DNA of 64,000 nucleotides from Acidobacteria bacterium UBA2990 (GCA_002347025.1 DEAE01000012.1:156244-220243), one strand, 5' to 3'; positions 33,631-43,492 are shown, counted from the stretch's first letter. Notes: a model not told the origin generated them from the sequence alone. Program-made: numbers and translations.

Positions 33631-34521
33631 TCAGGTTTGGCTAGGGTCGACCCGAGCACTCATTTCTTCGAGAAGTGTAATCAATACCGACAAATCGTCG
33701 CGCTCACGTCCTTTGCCCACTAAAGCATTTACGTGTTGCATTGTGACCGCCGCCGCCGGCAAAGCCAAGCCACGGTCATGAGCCAAATCAAGCGCGATAC
33801 CAAGATCCTTATGGTAAAGCCGAGACTCAATGCCTGCCTTAAAATCTCGTGAAACCATCTTCGCCCCAAACAGCTCGAGTACTCGGCTTGAAGCCACGCC
33901 GCCCAGCATCACCTGCCGCACGCGCTCTAGGTCTAGACCACTCCGTCCGGCCAAAGCCAACGCTTCGGCTACCCCTTGGGCAGTCACCAGCAATGCTAGC
34001 TGATGACAGGCTTTCGCAGTCTGACCTGCACCATTGTTACCAAGATGAATGATTGTGGGACCAAGCAGGTGCAGCAGTGGCTTAGCTAGATCTAACGCCC
34101 GCGTTGGTCCTCCGACCATGATCGTTAATGTTGCCGCTTGTGCACCTTGAGGACCACCAGACACCGGTGCATCAAGCATATCGATTTCCTGAGCCCCGAG
34201 GGTGGTTGCCAGCGCTCGGGTTGCCGTTGGATCAATTGTGCTCATATCAATAACCAACGACCCAGGGCGAGCGCCCTGAATCACCCCGTCTTTACCCAAC
34301 ACAATCTGCTCGACGTCGGCGGTTCCAGTAACCATTGTGAAAACGACTTCACTTCGCTCGGCCACCGCAGCCGGGGAAGAACAGGCTGTCGCTCCAGCTG
34401 ACGTAAACGGCAGGCCTGCCTCTGGGCGACGAACAAAAAAGGCTAGCGAGTGTCCTCCGCCAACGAGATGAAAAGCCATCGGGCGCCCCATCGTACCAAG
34501 TCCGATAAAGCCCAGTCGCAT
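33631..34521 (-). CDS. NAD(P)-dependent 3-hydroxyisobutyrate dehydrogenase-like protein
   Basis: 296 residues. Beta-hydroxyacid dehydrogenase family: Rossmann motif GFIGLGTMGRPMAFHL at the N-terminus, the substrate-binding DAPVSGGPQGA, and the catalytic lysine in GAGQTAKACHQ. The all-helical C-terminal dimerisation domain follows. Likely substrates include 3-hydroxyisobutyrate, tartronate semialdehyde or other short semialdehydes; context (quinoprotein dehydrogenase cluster) does not decide. The ATG at 34521 gives the normal N-terminus. Confidence 0.92.
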   Translation of the reverse strand: MRLGFIGLGTMGRPMAFHLVGGGHSLAFFVRRPEAGLPFTSAGATACSSPAAVAERSEVVFTMVTGTADVEQIVLGKDGVIQGARPGSLVIDMSTIDPTATRALATTLGAQEIDMLDAPVSGGPQGAQAATLTIMVGGPTRALDLAKPLLHLLGPTIIHLGNNGAGQTAKACHQLALLVTAQGVAEALALAGRSGLDLERVRQVMLGGVASSRVLELFGAKMVSRDFKAGIESRLYHKDLGIALDLAHDRGLALPAAAVTMQHVNALVGKGRERDDLSVLITLLEEMSARVDPSQT

Positions 34522-35077
34522 AGGGTTAGTGCTCCCCTCTCAAACCTACAACGTCAGTCATCGTTGCTGCTTCTGATTTAGCCATTCGAACCAAACTGCA
34601 ATCCTGCCTTTACCGCCAAACGCCGGCGAGATCAGCCCAGTCAGCCGGACTAGACTGAATCTCTTCTGCCTGATCTAGTTACAAAGGGGTGTCAAATGGA
34701 AAATATTGCATCCATTGATTGGCATTGACACTACGCACTTCCGCTCGTGGATGATTAAGGACCTAAGCCCGAGTGTTATGAAATATCCTCAGCAAGGTCT
34801 TTATGTCCAGGTTACCCGTCGACACCGGCTGGTTAATCATGACGTTTGCTACTTCGATCTAACAGCAGCCTAGCAATCGGTTCATCCCTCCCACCAGTCT
34901 CAAGAAACCACAACTGGCTGGGGGTGATGTTGAAGTTGTTCCCCAGACCTTGACATTCATGGAACAACACTCATCGGCGCAGGGTTCCAGGAACACATCA
35001 TCTTTTACATGTCCCAGATACCACCGTTTGGGCACTTGCTTCTTCGGTTAAGTGCTAACCAAGCTCCTCCACCCTAA
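34522..35077. other. 556-base region without a confident gene; possible gene remnants
   Basis: No full ORF. Two short plus-strand stretches look coding-like: a 55-codon frame from TTG at 34706 to TAG at 34873 (containing IGIDTTHFRSWMIKDLSPS and YPQQGLYVQVTRRHRLV), and a later one at about 34952-35080 (ending IIFYMSQIPPFGHLLLR). They are in different frames and lack ribosome-binding sites. They could be decayed gene pieces or chance; neither is recognised. Confidence 0.3.
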
Positions 35078-36004
35078 TCATAACTTCGGACCGAGCCCAT
35101 GCTTCTTCCAGTAACGTTTCAACCCAAGCCAACACTGGGAAAATGGCGCAGCTTGATCGTAAAGAGCCGCTTCGGCCTCAGACACAGAACGCCTCACGTA
35201 ACGGCTGAACTCTACTGCAAAAAGGTCAATTTGCTCCTCATCGGCTGCGTCTCTTTCCATGATGGACCGTGCCAGTGTAGCCATAGCGTCAAGGCTATCC
35301 GACAAGCTAGCCAGGTGGGATTCTGGATTTTCGTGAGGTCCGAAATGGGTAAGAAATAGTGTACTAGGCTGCCGGCGATTAATCTGGGTCAAGCTTTCCT
35401 TCCAAGCAGCGATATCGATGTCTGGTGGAGGAGTTGGGGGCATAACGAAGGTCCCAGATCCGGTTCGGATGCCAGCCGTATCTCCGACAAAAGCAATCCC
35501 ACTTGAGTGATCGAAATAACTCACATGATGGGAAGCGTGGCCTGGGGTGTAGGCTACCTCCAGTTCCCGATCAGCCAGCTTGATTCGCTCACCTCCCTGC
35601 AAAACCAGCAGGTTTTCTTGAGGTACCGGTAGAAATTCACCCCATAAGCGATCCATATCCTCGCCATAAAGCCGAGTAGCACTATTTAAAAGCTTGGTCG
35701 GGTCCAGCATATGCGGTGCCCCACGCTCATGAACATAGACCCGCAAACCGGGATTGTCCAAACAGAGGCTTCCAGTAGCACCAGCATGATCAAGGTGGAT
35801 GTGGGTTAGCAGTATCGATCGGAGGTCAGAAACCGCGATACCCTGCGCCGCCAGAGCTGTCTTCAAAGTGTCCATACATGTGGTCGGCCCAGGATCCACA
35901 AGTGTCACACCACCGGCACTCTCCAAAACAGCAGTTGCGATGATTCGGGATCTACCCAAGAACATCAGATCAACAAAACTAATCCCACCGGTAATAGTTT
36001 GCAT
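35078..36004 (-). CDS. Metallo-beta-lactamase fold hydrolase
   Basis: 308 residues. The metal motif THIHLDHAG follows the LVDPGPTT strand, a further histidine is in TPGHASHHVSYF, and the second-metal aspartate lies in FVGDTAG. The C-terminal ligand region is LFLTHFGPHENP. A helical extension (about 215-308) is longer than in minimal glyoxalase II-like enzymes. Likely hydrolyses a thioester, lactone or similar substrate; the substrate is not visible. It is divergent from clpS with about 100 bases between. Confidence 0.88.
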   Translation of the reverse strand: MQTITGGISFVDLMFLGRSRIIATAVLESAGGVTLVDPGPTTCMDTLKTALAAQGIAVSDLRSILLTHIHLDHAGATGSLCLDNPGLRVYVHERGAPHMLDPTKLLNSATRLYGEDMDRLWGEFLPVPQENLLVLQGGERIKLADRELEVAYTPGHASHHVSYFDHSSGIAFVGDTAGIRTGSGTFVMPPTPPPDIDIAAWKESLTQINRRQPSTLFLTHFGPHENPESHLASLSDSLDAMATLARSIMERDAADEEQIDLFAVEFSRYVRRSVSEAEAALYDQAAPFSQCWLGLKRYWKKHGLGPKL

Positions 36005-36102
36005 AACTGCCGAATCTTACTACGCGTTCTGATCGCAACTCACCGGTTGTTAGAGAGTCCTGCTTGACCCGGTCGTAAACAACATAGTTTGATCTATCTA
36101 GG

Positions 36103-36414
36103 ATGACATCAAAATCACACGAGGACCACGGTGTGTTGTCGGCGATCCGGCCAGAGACTCGCAAGCCAAAACTATATAAGGTTTGGCTGCTGAATGATGA
36201 CTACACAACCATGGAATTTGTCATGCAGGTACTCGAATCGATATTCAATAAGTCTCCTGCAGAAGCACACCGGATCATGATGCAGGTCCACACCCAAGGG
36301 CGTGGTGTGTGCGGGGGTTACAGTTACGAGGTTGCTGAAACCAAGGTTGCCACCACCCTGGACCTCGCACGACGCGAAGGCTTCCCGCTACAAGCGACCC
36401 TCGAAGAGGAGTGA
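36103..36414 (+). CDS. clpS: ATP-dependent Clp protease adaptor ClpS
   Basis: 103 residues. ClpS recognises N-degrons and delivers them to ClpAP. The family motifs are all seen: KVWLLNDDYTTMEFVMQVLESIF (about 26-48; the DD acidic pair and neighbouring residues contact the N-degron), HRIMMQVHTQGRGVCGGYSYEVAETK, and a C-terminal FPLQATLEEE. The polar N-terminal extension that triggers ClpA is present. clpA begins ten bases downstream, so they form one operon. Confidence 0.97.
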   Translation: MTSKSHEDHGVLSAIRPETRKPKLYKVWLLNDDYTTMEFVMQVLESIFNKSPAEAHRIMMQVHTQGRGVCGGYSYEVAETKVATTLDLARREGFPLQATLEEE

Positions 36415-36424
36415 AAGCAAGTCC

Positions 36425-38818
36425 ATGTTCAGTCCAGCACTCGAGTTGATCCTCAACGTCGCCTTCCGTGAGGCCGCAGCCCGGCGACACACCCATCTGA
36501 CCCTGGAACACTTACTCTACTCCTTGGCTCATGACCCAGAGGGAGAAAAAATCTTGGCCTCCTGTGGGAGCGACCTTAAGGCCTTAAGGCACTCCCTCGA
36601 CGAATTCTTGGAGACGCTAGAGCAGTGTTCAAAGGGTGCCAAGAGTCGTGAACCTGACCAGACATTAGCTTTTCAACGAGTTTTACAGACAGCGGTACTT
36701 CATGTTCAAAGCGCTGGGAAAAGCGAGGTCCGTTTCGGGGACGTACTTGCCGCAATCCTTCAACAACCCAATTCCTACGCCGCTGAATTGTTGCAATCCC
36801 AAAATATCACGCGACTCGATATCCTGAACTACATTTCACACAATATCTCGAAAGTGCGTGCTCCAACTGCCGGAGACTCAGTAACGGAACCTTCGGCAAT
36901 GGGACCCGGCGAAGAGGGTCCAGCCTCTTCCCGGGACCCTTTGAGCGCCTTTGCGGTCAACCTCTCTGCCCGCGCCAAGCAAGGTCAGCTCGATCCATTG
37001 ATCGGTCGAGTCAACGAGCTACAACGAACATTGGAGATCCTGTGCCGCCGGCGCAAGAACAATCCAGTATTCGTCGGCGACGCAGGGGTCGGGAAAACCG
37101 CCTTAGCCGAAGGGTTAGCCACTCGACTTCTCGAGAGTGATATGCCTGAACGGTTGAAAGGCGCAGAACTGTTTTCGCTCGATGCCGCCGCACTGCTTGC
37201 TGGGACTAGGTTTCGTGGGGATTTTGAGGAACGGTTCAAAGCAGTAGTTGACACGCTGGCTCGCCGTCAGATGCCAATCTTATTTATCGATGAAGTGCAC
37301 GCCACCGTAGGGGCTGGTGCCACTACAGGCGGAACGATGGACCTTGCAACTTTAATCAAGCCTGTTCTTGCGGCCGGCGAGCTCCGTGTCATTGGCTCTA
37401 CCACTTTTGATGAGTTCAAGCACATCGAACGCGACCGAGGGCTCGCCCGGAGACTCCAGAAGGTTGTCGTCGAAGAAGCAAGCATCGACGAAACCTGTGA
37501 AATCCTTACAGGCCTGCAATCACGCTATGAAACCCACCATAGGGTCACCTACACGAAATCGGCGATTAAGACCGCAGCAAAACTGGCAAGCCGCCATTTA
37601 CGTGACTCTCGGCTGCCAGATAGCGCAATCGACGTAATCGACGAAGCAGGGGCCAAACTAGCCGTCGCCGGCCGCGAACTCATCGCCCAATCACCCACAA
37701 AGGCAACCACTACGTCTTCACCCACCTCACCGATCAACAGCCTCGATAACCACAAGGGTGAGATAAATTCCAGTCTTCCTCGAGTAACAGCCACCGAGAT
37801 CGAACGCGTTCTCGCAAGAATGGCCAGAATTCCTGAGAAACAAGCAACCGTTTCGGATAAAGAGCGGCTACGCACACTCGACAAAGCCCTTCGTCGAGTC
37901 GTCTTCGGCCAAGATGAGGCCGTCGCAACCGTGGTAACTGCCATTAAACGGGCCCGCGCCGGACTCGGTCAGCCAGACAGGCCAGCTGGTTGCTTCCTGT
38001 TCACGGGGCCAACAGGGGTCGGCAAGACTGAGCTCGCCAAGCAGTTAGCCATTCACCTTGGCAACGAATTCATTCGTTACGACATGAGCGAGTATATGGA
38101 AAAGCACGCTGTATCGAGGTTGATAGGCGCGCCACCGGGATATGTAGGTTTTGAGCAGGGTGGGTTACTGGTCGATGCTATCCGAACGCATCCCTACTCG
38201 GTGTTGCTGCTTGACGAGATTGAAAAGGCTCACCCCGATGTCTATAACATCCTACTCCAAGTGATGGATCATGCGACTTTGACCGACAATAACGGCCGAA
38301 AAGCTGATTTCAGACAAGTCGTGATCATCATGACCTCAAATGCCGGCTCACGGGAAATGATCAACCAGCCGATCGGGTTCAGTGAAGACAGAACAACCCC
38401 GAGCCAAGGACAATCAAAGGCAGCAATCGAGCGTACGTTTAGCCCAGAGTTCCGCAATCGACTGGATTCGATAGTTAATTTTGATCGTCTAGCGTCAGAT
38501 GTAGTCGAAACCATCGTTGAAAAATTTATTATCCAACTTGAGACACAGCTAGCCGAACGCCGGATCGCGATCACGTTAGAACCCGATGCTCGGGCCTGGC
38601 TCGCCCAAAAAGGTTACGACCCGACCTATGGAGCGCGGCCCCTTGCCCGGCTGATCCAAACAGAGGTACGTAATCCACTGACTGACGAGATTTTGTTCGG
38701 AGACTTGGAAAACGGGGGCACAGTTAGAATCAGCCTTTACGAAGAAACCCTGAACTTCACCGCCAAGCCGAGCCCACCCACAGCCGACGACAGCGATGAC
38801 AAGGTCGAAACTGAGTAA
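36425..38818 (+). CDS. clpA: ATP-dependent Clp protease ATP-binding subunit ClpA
   Basis: 797 residues from the ATG at 36425 (MFSPALELILNVAFREAA), ten bases after clpS; the longer open frame upstream overlaps clpS. Domains: Clp-N repeat (1-145), AAA-1 (about 185-425) with GDAGVGKTALAEG, a short linker instead of the ClpB middle coiled coil, and AAA-2 (about 500-770) with GPTGVGKTELAKQ and VLLLDEIEKAHPD. It unfolds substrates for ClpP, which is not in the window. A linker rich in Thr and Ser (AQSPTKATTTSSPTSP) before AAA-2 is longer than usual. Confidence 0.95.
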   Translation: MFSPALELILNVAFREAAARRHTHLTLEHLLYSLAHDPEGEKILASCGSDLKALRHSLDEFLETLEQCSKGAKSREPDQTLAFQRVLQTAVLHVQSAGKSEVRFGDVLAAILQQPNSYAAELLQSQNITRLDILNYISHNISKVRAPTAGDSVTEPSAMGPGEEGPASSRDPLSAFAVNLSARAKQGQLDPLIGRVNELQRTLEILCRRRKNNPVFVGDAGVGKTALAEGLATRLLESDMPERLKGAELFSLDAAALLAGTRFRGDFEERFKAVVDTLARRQMPILFIDEVHATVGAGATTGGTMDLATLIKPVLAAGELRVIGSTTFDEFKHIERDRGLARRLQKVVVEEASIDETCEILTGLQSRYETHHRVTYTKSAIKTAAKLASRHLRDSRLPDSAIDVIDEAGAKLAVAGRELIAQSPTKATTTSSPTSPINSLDNHKGEINSSLPRVTATEIERVLARMARIPEKQATVSDKERLRTLDKALRRVVFGQDEAVATVVTAIKRARAGLGQPDRPAGCFLFTGPTGVGKTELAKQLAIHLGNEFIRYDMSEYMEKHAVSRLIGAPPGYVGFEQGGLLVDAIRTHPYSVLLLDEIEKAHPDVYNILLQVMDHATLTDNNGRKADFRQVVIIMTSNAGSREMINQPIGFSEDRTTPSQGQSKAAIERTFSPEFRNRLDSIVNFDRLASDVVETIVEKFIIQLETQLAERRIAITLEPDARAWLAQKGYDPTYGARPLARLIQTEVRNPLTDEILFGDLENGGTVRISLYEETLNFTAKPSPPTADDSDDKVETE

Positions 38819-38855
38819 GGTTAGGCCCGCAGAAGCAACAGCTGGCATCACCACA

Positions 38856-39047
38856 TCACACAGACACATCCCTCTCTAAGGCCAGAATGAGGTCCTGGAG
38901 CCTCTCCATTTCGGTCTGAGCAGCATGGAGGATTGCCCTCCGCTCTTGAAGCGTTGGCGTCGACCAATCTTCTCCGTCCAGTTTCACACGCCCATCTGGC
39001 TCATAGTCTACGAGCATGGCGTCCATGGTATCGATATATAAACGCAT
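38856..39047 (-). CDS. Small hypothetical protein
   Basis: 63 residues from the ATG at 39047; an upstream ATG (39089) would add 14 residues. The sequence is acidic with a predicted C-terminal amphipathic helix (LQERRAILHAAQTEMERLQDLILALERD). No family recognised. It lies between clpA (convergent) and the ACT-domain gene (same strand), and codon use looks like real coding sequence. No strong ribosome-binding site was found for either start. Confidence 0.5.
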   Translation of the reverse strand: MRLYIDTMDAMLVDYEPDGRVKLDGEDWSTPTLQERRAILHAAQTEMERLQDLILALERDVSV

Positions 39048-39125
39048 TGCACACCCACTGGCAGACGGTTGGAAAGAGTATCCCGTCATTACCCAAATTC
39101 TTGTTTCACTTGACGGCTGTGAAAC

Positions 39126-39509
39126 TCACATTCCAGCGACGGCCGCGGCGCGCTTCGGATCATCCACTCCAACAACGAGCACTGCCAACTCGTGCCCACT
39201 CGACACAGAGGCAAACGCATAATTTATATTGATTGCAGCAGTAGCTAGTTGGCGGGTCGCCGCCGTCACAGCGCCTACCGTATTGGGTATCTGGACGAAC
39301 AGCACCTCACATTCTTCGACAGCGTAATCGAGCCCTCTTAGCAAGCCACTTGCATGAAGCGGGTTATCCGGAACCAAATGCACAGTCCCTGAAGCCTCCA
39401 AATTGAGAGCTGCTACATTTACCTTCTCATCAGCCAGAACCTTACACAGACGATTCAGAGAACCTGGACTGTTATCCAATCGAAGAACTAGTTCTGTACG
39501 AATTGCCAT
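39126..39509 (-). CDS. Tandem ACT-domain protein
   Basis: 127 residues made of two ACT-like repeats. The first has the typical VLRLDNSPGSLNRLCKVLADEKVNVAALNLE; the second contains VQIPNTVGAVTAATRQLATAAININYAF. ACT domains bind amino acids or other small ligands and allosterically control enzymes. As a free-standing protein it probably senses an amino acid, but the partner is unknown. It is divergent from the aminotransferase gene 141 bases away. Confidence 0.85.
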   Translation of the reverse strand: MAIRTELVLRLDNSPGSLNRLCKVLADEKVNVAALNLEASGTVHLVPDNPLHASGLLRGLDYAVEECEVLFVQIPNTVGAVTAATRQLATAAININYAFASVSSGHELAVLVVGVDDPKRAAAVAGM

Positions 39510-39650
39510 TTCTGGAGGATATCACCCAAGAACCAAGAGGCGGGAAACCGGAAGTCAGTTTGGTATAAGACGTTTCCATGACCCTGTATGGGTCGAGAGA
39601 CTCCTGGCACCAGTACCAAGTTGGGAAGTCAAGTGGGATAAGATTAAAAG

Positions 39651-40868
39651 GTGACAACGTCAGTGTCAGCACCAATCCCGGTGGGTCATCGCCTTGAGGA
39701 TTTCTCCTACGCGATCCGCAATGTGGTTGCAGCAGCCAAAAAAGCTGAAGCTACTGGACAACAGGTAAAGTATCTCAATATCGGCGATCCGGTCGCCTTC
39801 GGCTTCCAAACACCCCCACACCTTGTTGATGCTGTCGAGAAAGCTATCAGAGATGGTTCAAATGGTTATACCCCAGCCGCAGGAATCTGGAAAGTAAGGG
39901 AGGCCGTGGCCGCCTCCTATTCGACTTCTGGGGCTGCTATCGATCCAGACCGCGTTATTTTGACATCTGGCACATCCGAAGGAATAGAACTGGTACTCTC
40001 AGTCTTAGTCAATCCCGGCGACGAGGTCCTCATACCAGTACCCACATACCCGTTTTACACTGCATCCTTGACCAAGCTTGGCGCTCGGAGCATCTATTAC
40101 CGTACCGATCCAAACCACGGGTGGATGCCAGACCTTGAACACATCAAAAGTCAGATCGGTCCGAGGACAAGGGCAATCGTGATGATTGATCCTAACAACC
40201 CGACCGGTGCGGTGTACTCGAGTGAAATCCGTCGAAAACTTCTCGAACTGGTGGATCGCCACAACCTAGTAATCCTCGCAGATGAAGTATATGCAGACCT
40301 TTCTTACGACGAACCGGTTCTACCGCTGGCAGCTATAAATCCAGATGCCCCTGTTATCTCCTTTTCATCGATTTCCAAGGCCTATCGGGCCCCTGGGTGG
40401 CGAGCGGGCTGGCTGGCTGTGAACGGTGGCGTGCGTCTTGACGCAGTGTTAGCTGCTACCCACGAACTAGCAGATGGTCGATTGTGTAGCACGGGCCCGA
40501 TGCAATACGCCATCCTAGCAGCACTAACTGGCGACAACAGCCACAAGGAAGCCTTCATTGACTCGCTTCGCGAGCGAGCAGAGGTAACCAGTAAGCGGCT
40601 GAATGCAATCGAAGGGATATCTTGTGTCCCGCCGCGGGCGGCATTTTACGCCATGCCAAAGGTCGAACTCCCACCGGGTCGCACAGATCAAGACTTCGTC
40701 TTTGGGCTTTTGCACAAAACAGGGCTTCTATGTGTCTATGGCTCAGGATTCGGCACGGCTCCAAACGACGGTTTTTTTCGCATTGTGTTTCTCTCTCCGC
40801 CATCAGAACTCGATACCATTTATGATCGAGTTGCAGATTTCACCGCTATGTTCCGTAGAGAAGGCTAG
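39651..40868 (+). CDS. PLP-dependent class I/II aminotransferase (AlaT/AspC-like)
   Basis: 405 residues. Fold type I enzyme: KYLNIGDPVAFGF, GSNGYTPAAG, VILTSGTSEGIELVLS, the PLP phosphate and pyridine-contact segment MIDPNNPTGAVYS with DEVYADLSY, and the Schiff-base lysine in SSISKAYRAPGWRAGW. This pattern is closest to alanine/valine-type aminotransferases of archaea and bacteria. The start is GTG at 39651. A terminator-like hairpin follows. Context with the ACT protein suggests amino-acid metabolism. Confidence 0.9.
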   Translation: MTTSVSAPIPVGHRLEDFSYAIRNVVAAAKKAEATGQQVKYLNIGDPVAFGFQTPPHLVDAVEKAIRDGSNGYTPAAGIWKVREAVAASYSTSGAAIDPDRVILTSGTSEGIELVLSVLVNPGDEVLIPVPTYPFYTASLTKLGARSIYYRTDPNHGWMPDLEHIKSQIGPRTRAIVMIDPNNPTGAVYSSEIRRKLLELVDRHNLVILADEVYADLSYDEPVLPLAAINPDAPVISFSSISKAYRAPGWRAGWLAVNGGVRLDAVLAATHELADGRLCSTGPMQYAILAALTGDNSHKEAFIDSLRERAEVTSKRLNAIEGISCVPPRAAFYAMPKVELPPGRTDQDFVFGLLHKTGLLCVYGSGFGTAPNDGFFRIVFLSPPSELDTIYDRVADFTAMFRREG

Positions 40869-40869
40869 G

Positions 40870-40897
40870 GCGGGCAAAAGCACCCGCTCCGCTTTTT
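40870..40897 (+). terminator. Terminator-like hairpin after the aminotransferase gene
   Basis: GCGGG-CAAAAGCA-CCCGC (40870-40887) begins at the gene's stop and is followed a few bases later by CTTTTT, consistent with an intrinsic terminator with a short gap before the U-run. Confidence 0.55.
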
Positions 40898-41299
40898 CCA
40901 ATTTAGTGATGCCTCGCTCTAATACCTACCACCTAACATTCGTCTACATCAAAACTTGCAAAGACAAACCCGGCCACAACTGAACACCAAGCTCGAGCTA
41001 CCGTTTTAATCAACTAACCGCAGAATTTACCGAGTGCGCAGCAGGGTCGTGTTACGAAGGAAGCCCGCATCAGCGCTAAATAAGAGCCCAGAGAATGGAC
41101 CTTGGCAGCCGGCGTCCTTGATATGATCCAAGGGTAAGTCCAGCGTCGGCTAAATTGTTCCGGAACACGAAGGTGCTTTTCTTGTATTGCGTTAGATCGA
41201 CGGAGGTAGACAATTCCCTCCACAATGGGACCGCTATCACCTCCCTGTCGATTCGAATATTTAGTCAAGTGTCAGGTTAGAGACCTTGTGGAGGCAACA
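40898..41299. other. Intergenic region before dsbD, no gene seen
   Basis: No convincing ORF. A GGAGG (41202-41206) that can pair with CCTCC (41217-41221) forms a small hairpin, and GTGGAGG just before 41300 provides the dsbD ribosome-binding site. The region is likely promoter and leader sequence. Confidence 0.35.
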
Positions 41300-43063
41300 G
41301 TGAGCTCGAAAAACTATCTTGGCAGTTTGCCAGTGACTGCTTTGGCCTTGGTGATGCTTTCTGGAGTGATGACTGAGGTAGCAGGACAGCCGCCCACTGT
41401 CACAATTAACCCTGTGGTTGAAACCGACGCGGTTCATTCAGGCACTACAGCCAGGGTTGGACTAGAAATCACGCTTGATCCCGGGTTTCACGTCAATTCA
41501 AACGCACCCTTGGACGACCTCTTAATCCCAACCGCACTCACGCTCATCCCCCCGGAAGGGTTCGTCCTGCAAGGAATCGGGTTTCCCGACGCGATCCTTC
41601 TTGAGCAAGCAGGCGTCGAGGAACCACTCGCTGTATTCGAAGAGGAGTTTTCCCTTGGAGCAGAGTTACACGTCGAAGAAGGGCTCTCCCCAGGAAGATA
41701 CGTTATTCCCGGTGCACTGCGTTATCAAGCCTGCAATGATCGAATGTGCTTCAATCCGACGACTGCGGAAATCGAATTTGAGTTAAGAATTGTGCAACCG
41801 TCTCAGCCGCTCACCACCCTGAGAGCCGACCTTTTTTCCGGTCTGACAATGGGTGACCCGGCCTCGGGCACTGTAGCACCTGAGACCAACGCACCGATTG
41901 TCGACGATTTGTCGGTGATGGATACACTTGCCGGTTTTGAGATCTTGAGCACTACTGGTGGATACCTGGACAGTGAAGCGTTTCTGGGCTTTATGGATGG
42001 CGCCGAGTCCGGTGAAGGTGAGCGCGGTTGGTTTGAAGGACGAGGGCCGCTAGCGATTCTCGCACTGATTCTGCTAGGAGGGCTCGCCTTGAATTTGACT
42101 CCGTGCGTCCTACCGATGATACCGATCAATCTAGCGATCATTGGAGCTGGCGCAAAAGCCGGATCCAAAACGCGTGGGTTCGCACTTGGTGGAATCTATG
42201 GTCTTGCAATGGCCCTTGTATATGGGGCCCTAGGTTTGATCGTCATTCTGACTGCTGGAACTTTTGGTACCATCAATTCGTCACCGTGGTTCAACTTGGG
42301 AATTGCCTCACTATTTGTAGTGCTAGGCCTTGCGATGTTCGACATCCTCGCCATCGATTTTTCGCGCCTCCAATCAAAATTTGCAATGGGTCACGACGGA
42401 AACGGATCCCTTGCTGTAGCCTTTGGAATGGGTGGTGTCGCAGCCCTTCTTGCCGGGGCGTGCGTGGCACCGGTAGTTATTCAGGTTATCGTTTTTTCAA
42501 GCAACCTCTACAACACAGGAACGACCATTGCCCTCGTTTTGCCATTCTTTCTTGGAATTGGCATGGCTCTGCCTTGGCCAGTGGCCGGTGCCGGGTTGTC
42601 ATTTATGCCCAAGCCAGGTGCTTGGATGGTTCATGTCAAGCATGCATTTGGAGTTTTCATACTCGGTACAGCCGTTTACTATGGTTATCTAAGTTATGGA
42701 TTGTTCTCCCAACGTTGGGTCGACCCGTCTCAAGTTGCCGATAGTGTTCAAGAGTTGTTGGAAGAAGGCTGGCATGCCTCGCTTGGTCAAGGGCTCGCAA
42801 CAGCACAAGCGGAGAACAAACTTGTGCTGGTGGACATGTGGGCTACCTGGTGCAAGAACTGCTTAACCATGGACCAGACGACGCTAAAGAATCCCGTTAT
42901 CGAGAGTGGGCTCGAAAACTACGTGAAGGTTAAATTTCAAGCGGAAGACCTCGATGCCTCCCCAGCAAGAGAAATCCTGAAACACTTTGAAGGTATCGGT
43001 TTGCCAACTTATGCGATCCTTCGGCCAATGCCGGTTAGCCGGAATCAAGATTCCGGTTCCTAG
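41300..43063 (+). CDS. dsbD: Thiol:disulfide interchange protein DsbD (full-length)
   Basis: 587 residues from the GTG at 41300, which has GGAGG five bases upstream; the frame is open to 41225. A signal peptide (about 1-30) leads the N-terminal DsbC-like domain (cysteines in RYQACNDRMC), then the membrane transporter domain with its redox cysteines in LNLTPCVLPMIPIN and LLAGACVAPVV, and a C-terminal thioredoxin domain with WCKNC. It carries electrons from cytoplasmic thioredoxin to periplasmic thiols, feeding disulfide isomerases and cytochrome or copper assembly. Followed after 15 bases by a lipoprotein gene. Confidence 0.93.
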   Translation: MSSKNYLGSLPVTALALVMLSGVMTEVAGQPPTVTINPVVETDAVHSGTTARVGLEITLDPGFHVNSNAPLDDLLIPTALTLIPPEGFVLQGIGFPDAILLEQAGVEEPLAVFEEEFSLGAELHVEEGLSPGRYVIPGALRYQACNDRMCFNPTTAEIEFELRIVQPSQPLTTLRADLFSGLTMGDPASGTVAPETNAPIVDDLSVMDTLAGFEILSTTGGYLDSEAFLGFMDGAESGEGERGWFEGRGPLAILALILLGGLALNLTPCVLPMIPINLAIIGAGAKAGSKTRGFALGGIYGLAMALVYGALGLIVILTAGTFGTINSSPWFNLGIASLFVVLGLAMFDILAIDFSRLQSKFAMGHDGNGSLAVAFGMGGVAALLAGACVAPVVIQVIVFSSNLYNTGTTIALVLPFFLGIGMALPWPVAGAGLSFMPKPGAWMVHVKHAFGVFILGTAVYYGYLSYGLFSQRWVDPSQVADSVQELLEEGWHASLGQGLATAQAENKLVLVDMWATWCKNCLTMDQTTLKNPVIESGLENYVKVKFQAEDLDASPAREILKHFEGIGLPTYAILRPMPVSRNQDSGS

Positions 43064-43078
43064 CAAGAAGTTAGATTT

Positions 43079-43492
43079 GTGCCTATAAGAAGACTAGTAT
43101 TCTCCGTCACTCTCCTCAGTGTCCTTCAGCTAGCAGGATGCACCGCCCAGCCTGGCGAACTAAGCCTCAGGAACTCTTTCGCCGCACAAATTGCCGCGGT
43201 AGAAGGTGTTAGGAACTTCGAAGACAGCGGTCAGGTTCTCAATTTCACGGGCCCAGACGGTGAAGGGGGCAGTAGCGTTTGGAGGATCGAGATTAACTCA
43301 ACGACCCTTGAACCTAGAGCTGACGAGAGACTACCTTTCGCAGGCCATGTAGTGTCGTCCTGGTATCAGAACCTAGAACTGGTTGAATTCTTGGGAACAA
43401 TGTCCAGGTTGCCACAAGTTTACCTAGATGCCGGGGTGGCTCAAGAATGTTATGCGCTTTGGGACTTAGAAGTTGATGATTGGGATTGGTAA
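43079..43492 (+). CDS. Lipoprotein of unknown function
   Basis: 137 residues from a GTG start. A type II signal with lipobox LAGC (about residues 18-21) is followed by a small beta-rich domain (VWRIEINSTTLEPRADERLPFAGHV) and an acidic, Trp-rich end (LWDLEVDDWDW). No family recognised. It follows dsbD by 15 bases and is probably co-transcribed, so a role in envelope thiol chemistry is possible but only positional. One cysteine near the end (QECYALW) is its only thiol besides the lipid anchor. Confidence 0.7.
   Translation: MPIRRLVFSVTLLSVLQLAGCTAQPGELSLRNSFAAQIAAVEGVRNFEDSGQVLNFTGPDGEGGSSVWRIEINSTTLEPRADERLPFAGHVVSSWYQNLELVEFLGTMSRLPQVYLDAGVAQECYALWDLEVDDWDW

Noticed and set aside
34560..34620. 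tRNA gene suggested by a GGTTCGAAT string on the minus strand
   Set aside because: No matching T-stem, acceptor stem or anticodon arm can be formed around it.
34691..34755. A short frame with ATG-ENIASIDWH-TGA-HYALPLVDD as a third selenoprotein
   Set aside because: Only about 20 codons, no domain on either side and no convincing hairpin at the right distance.
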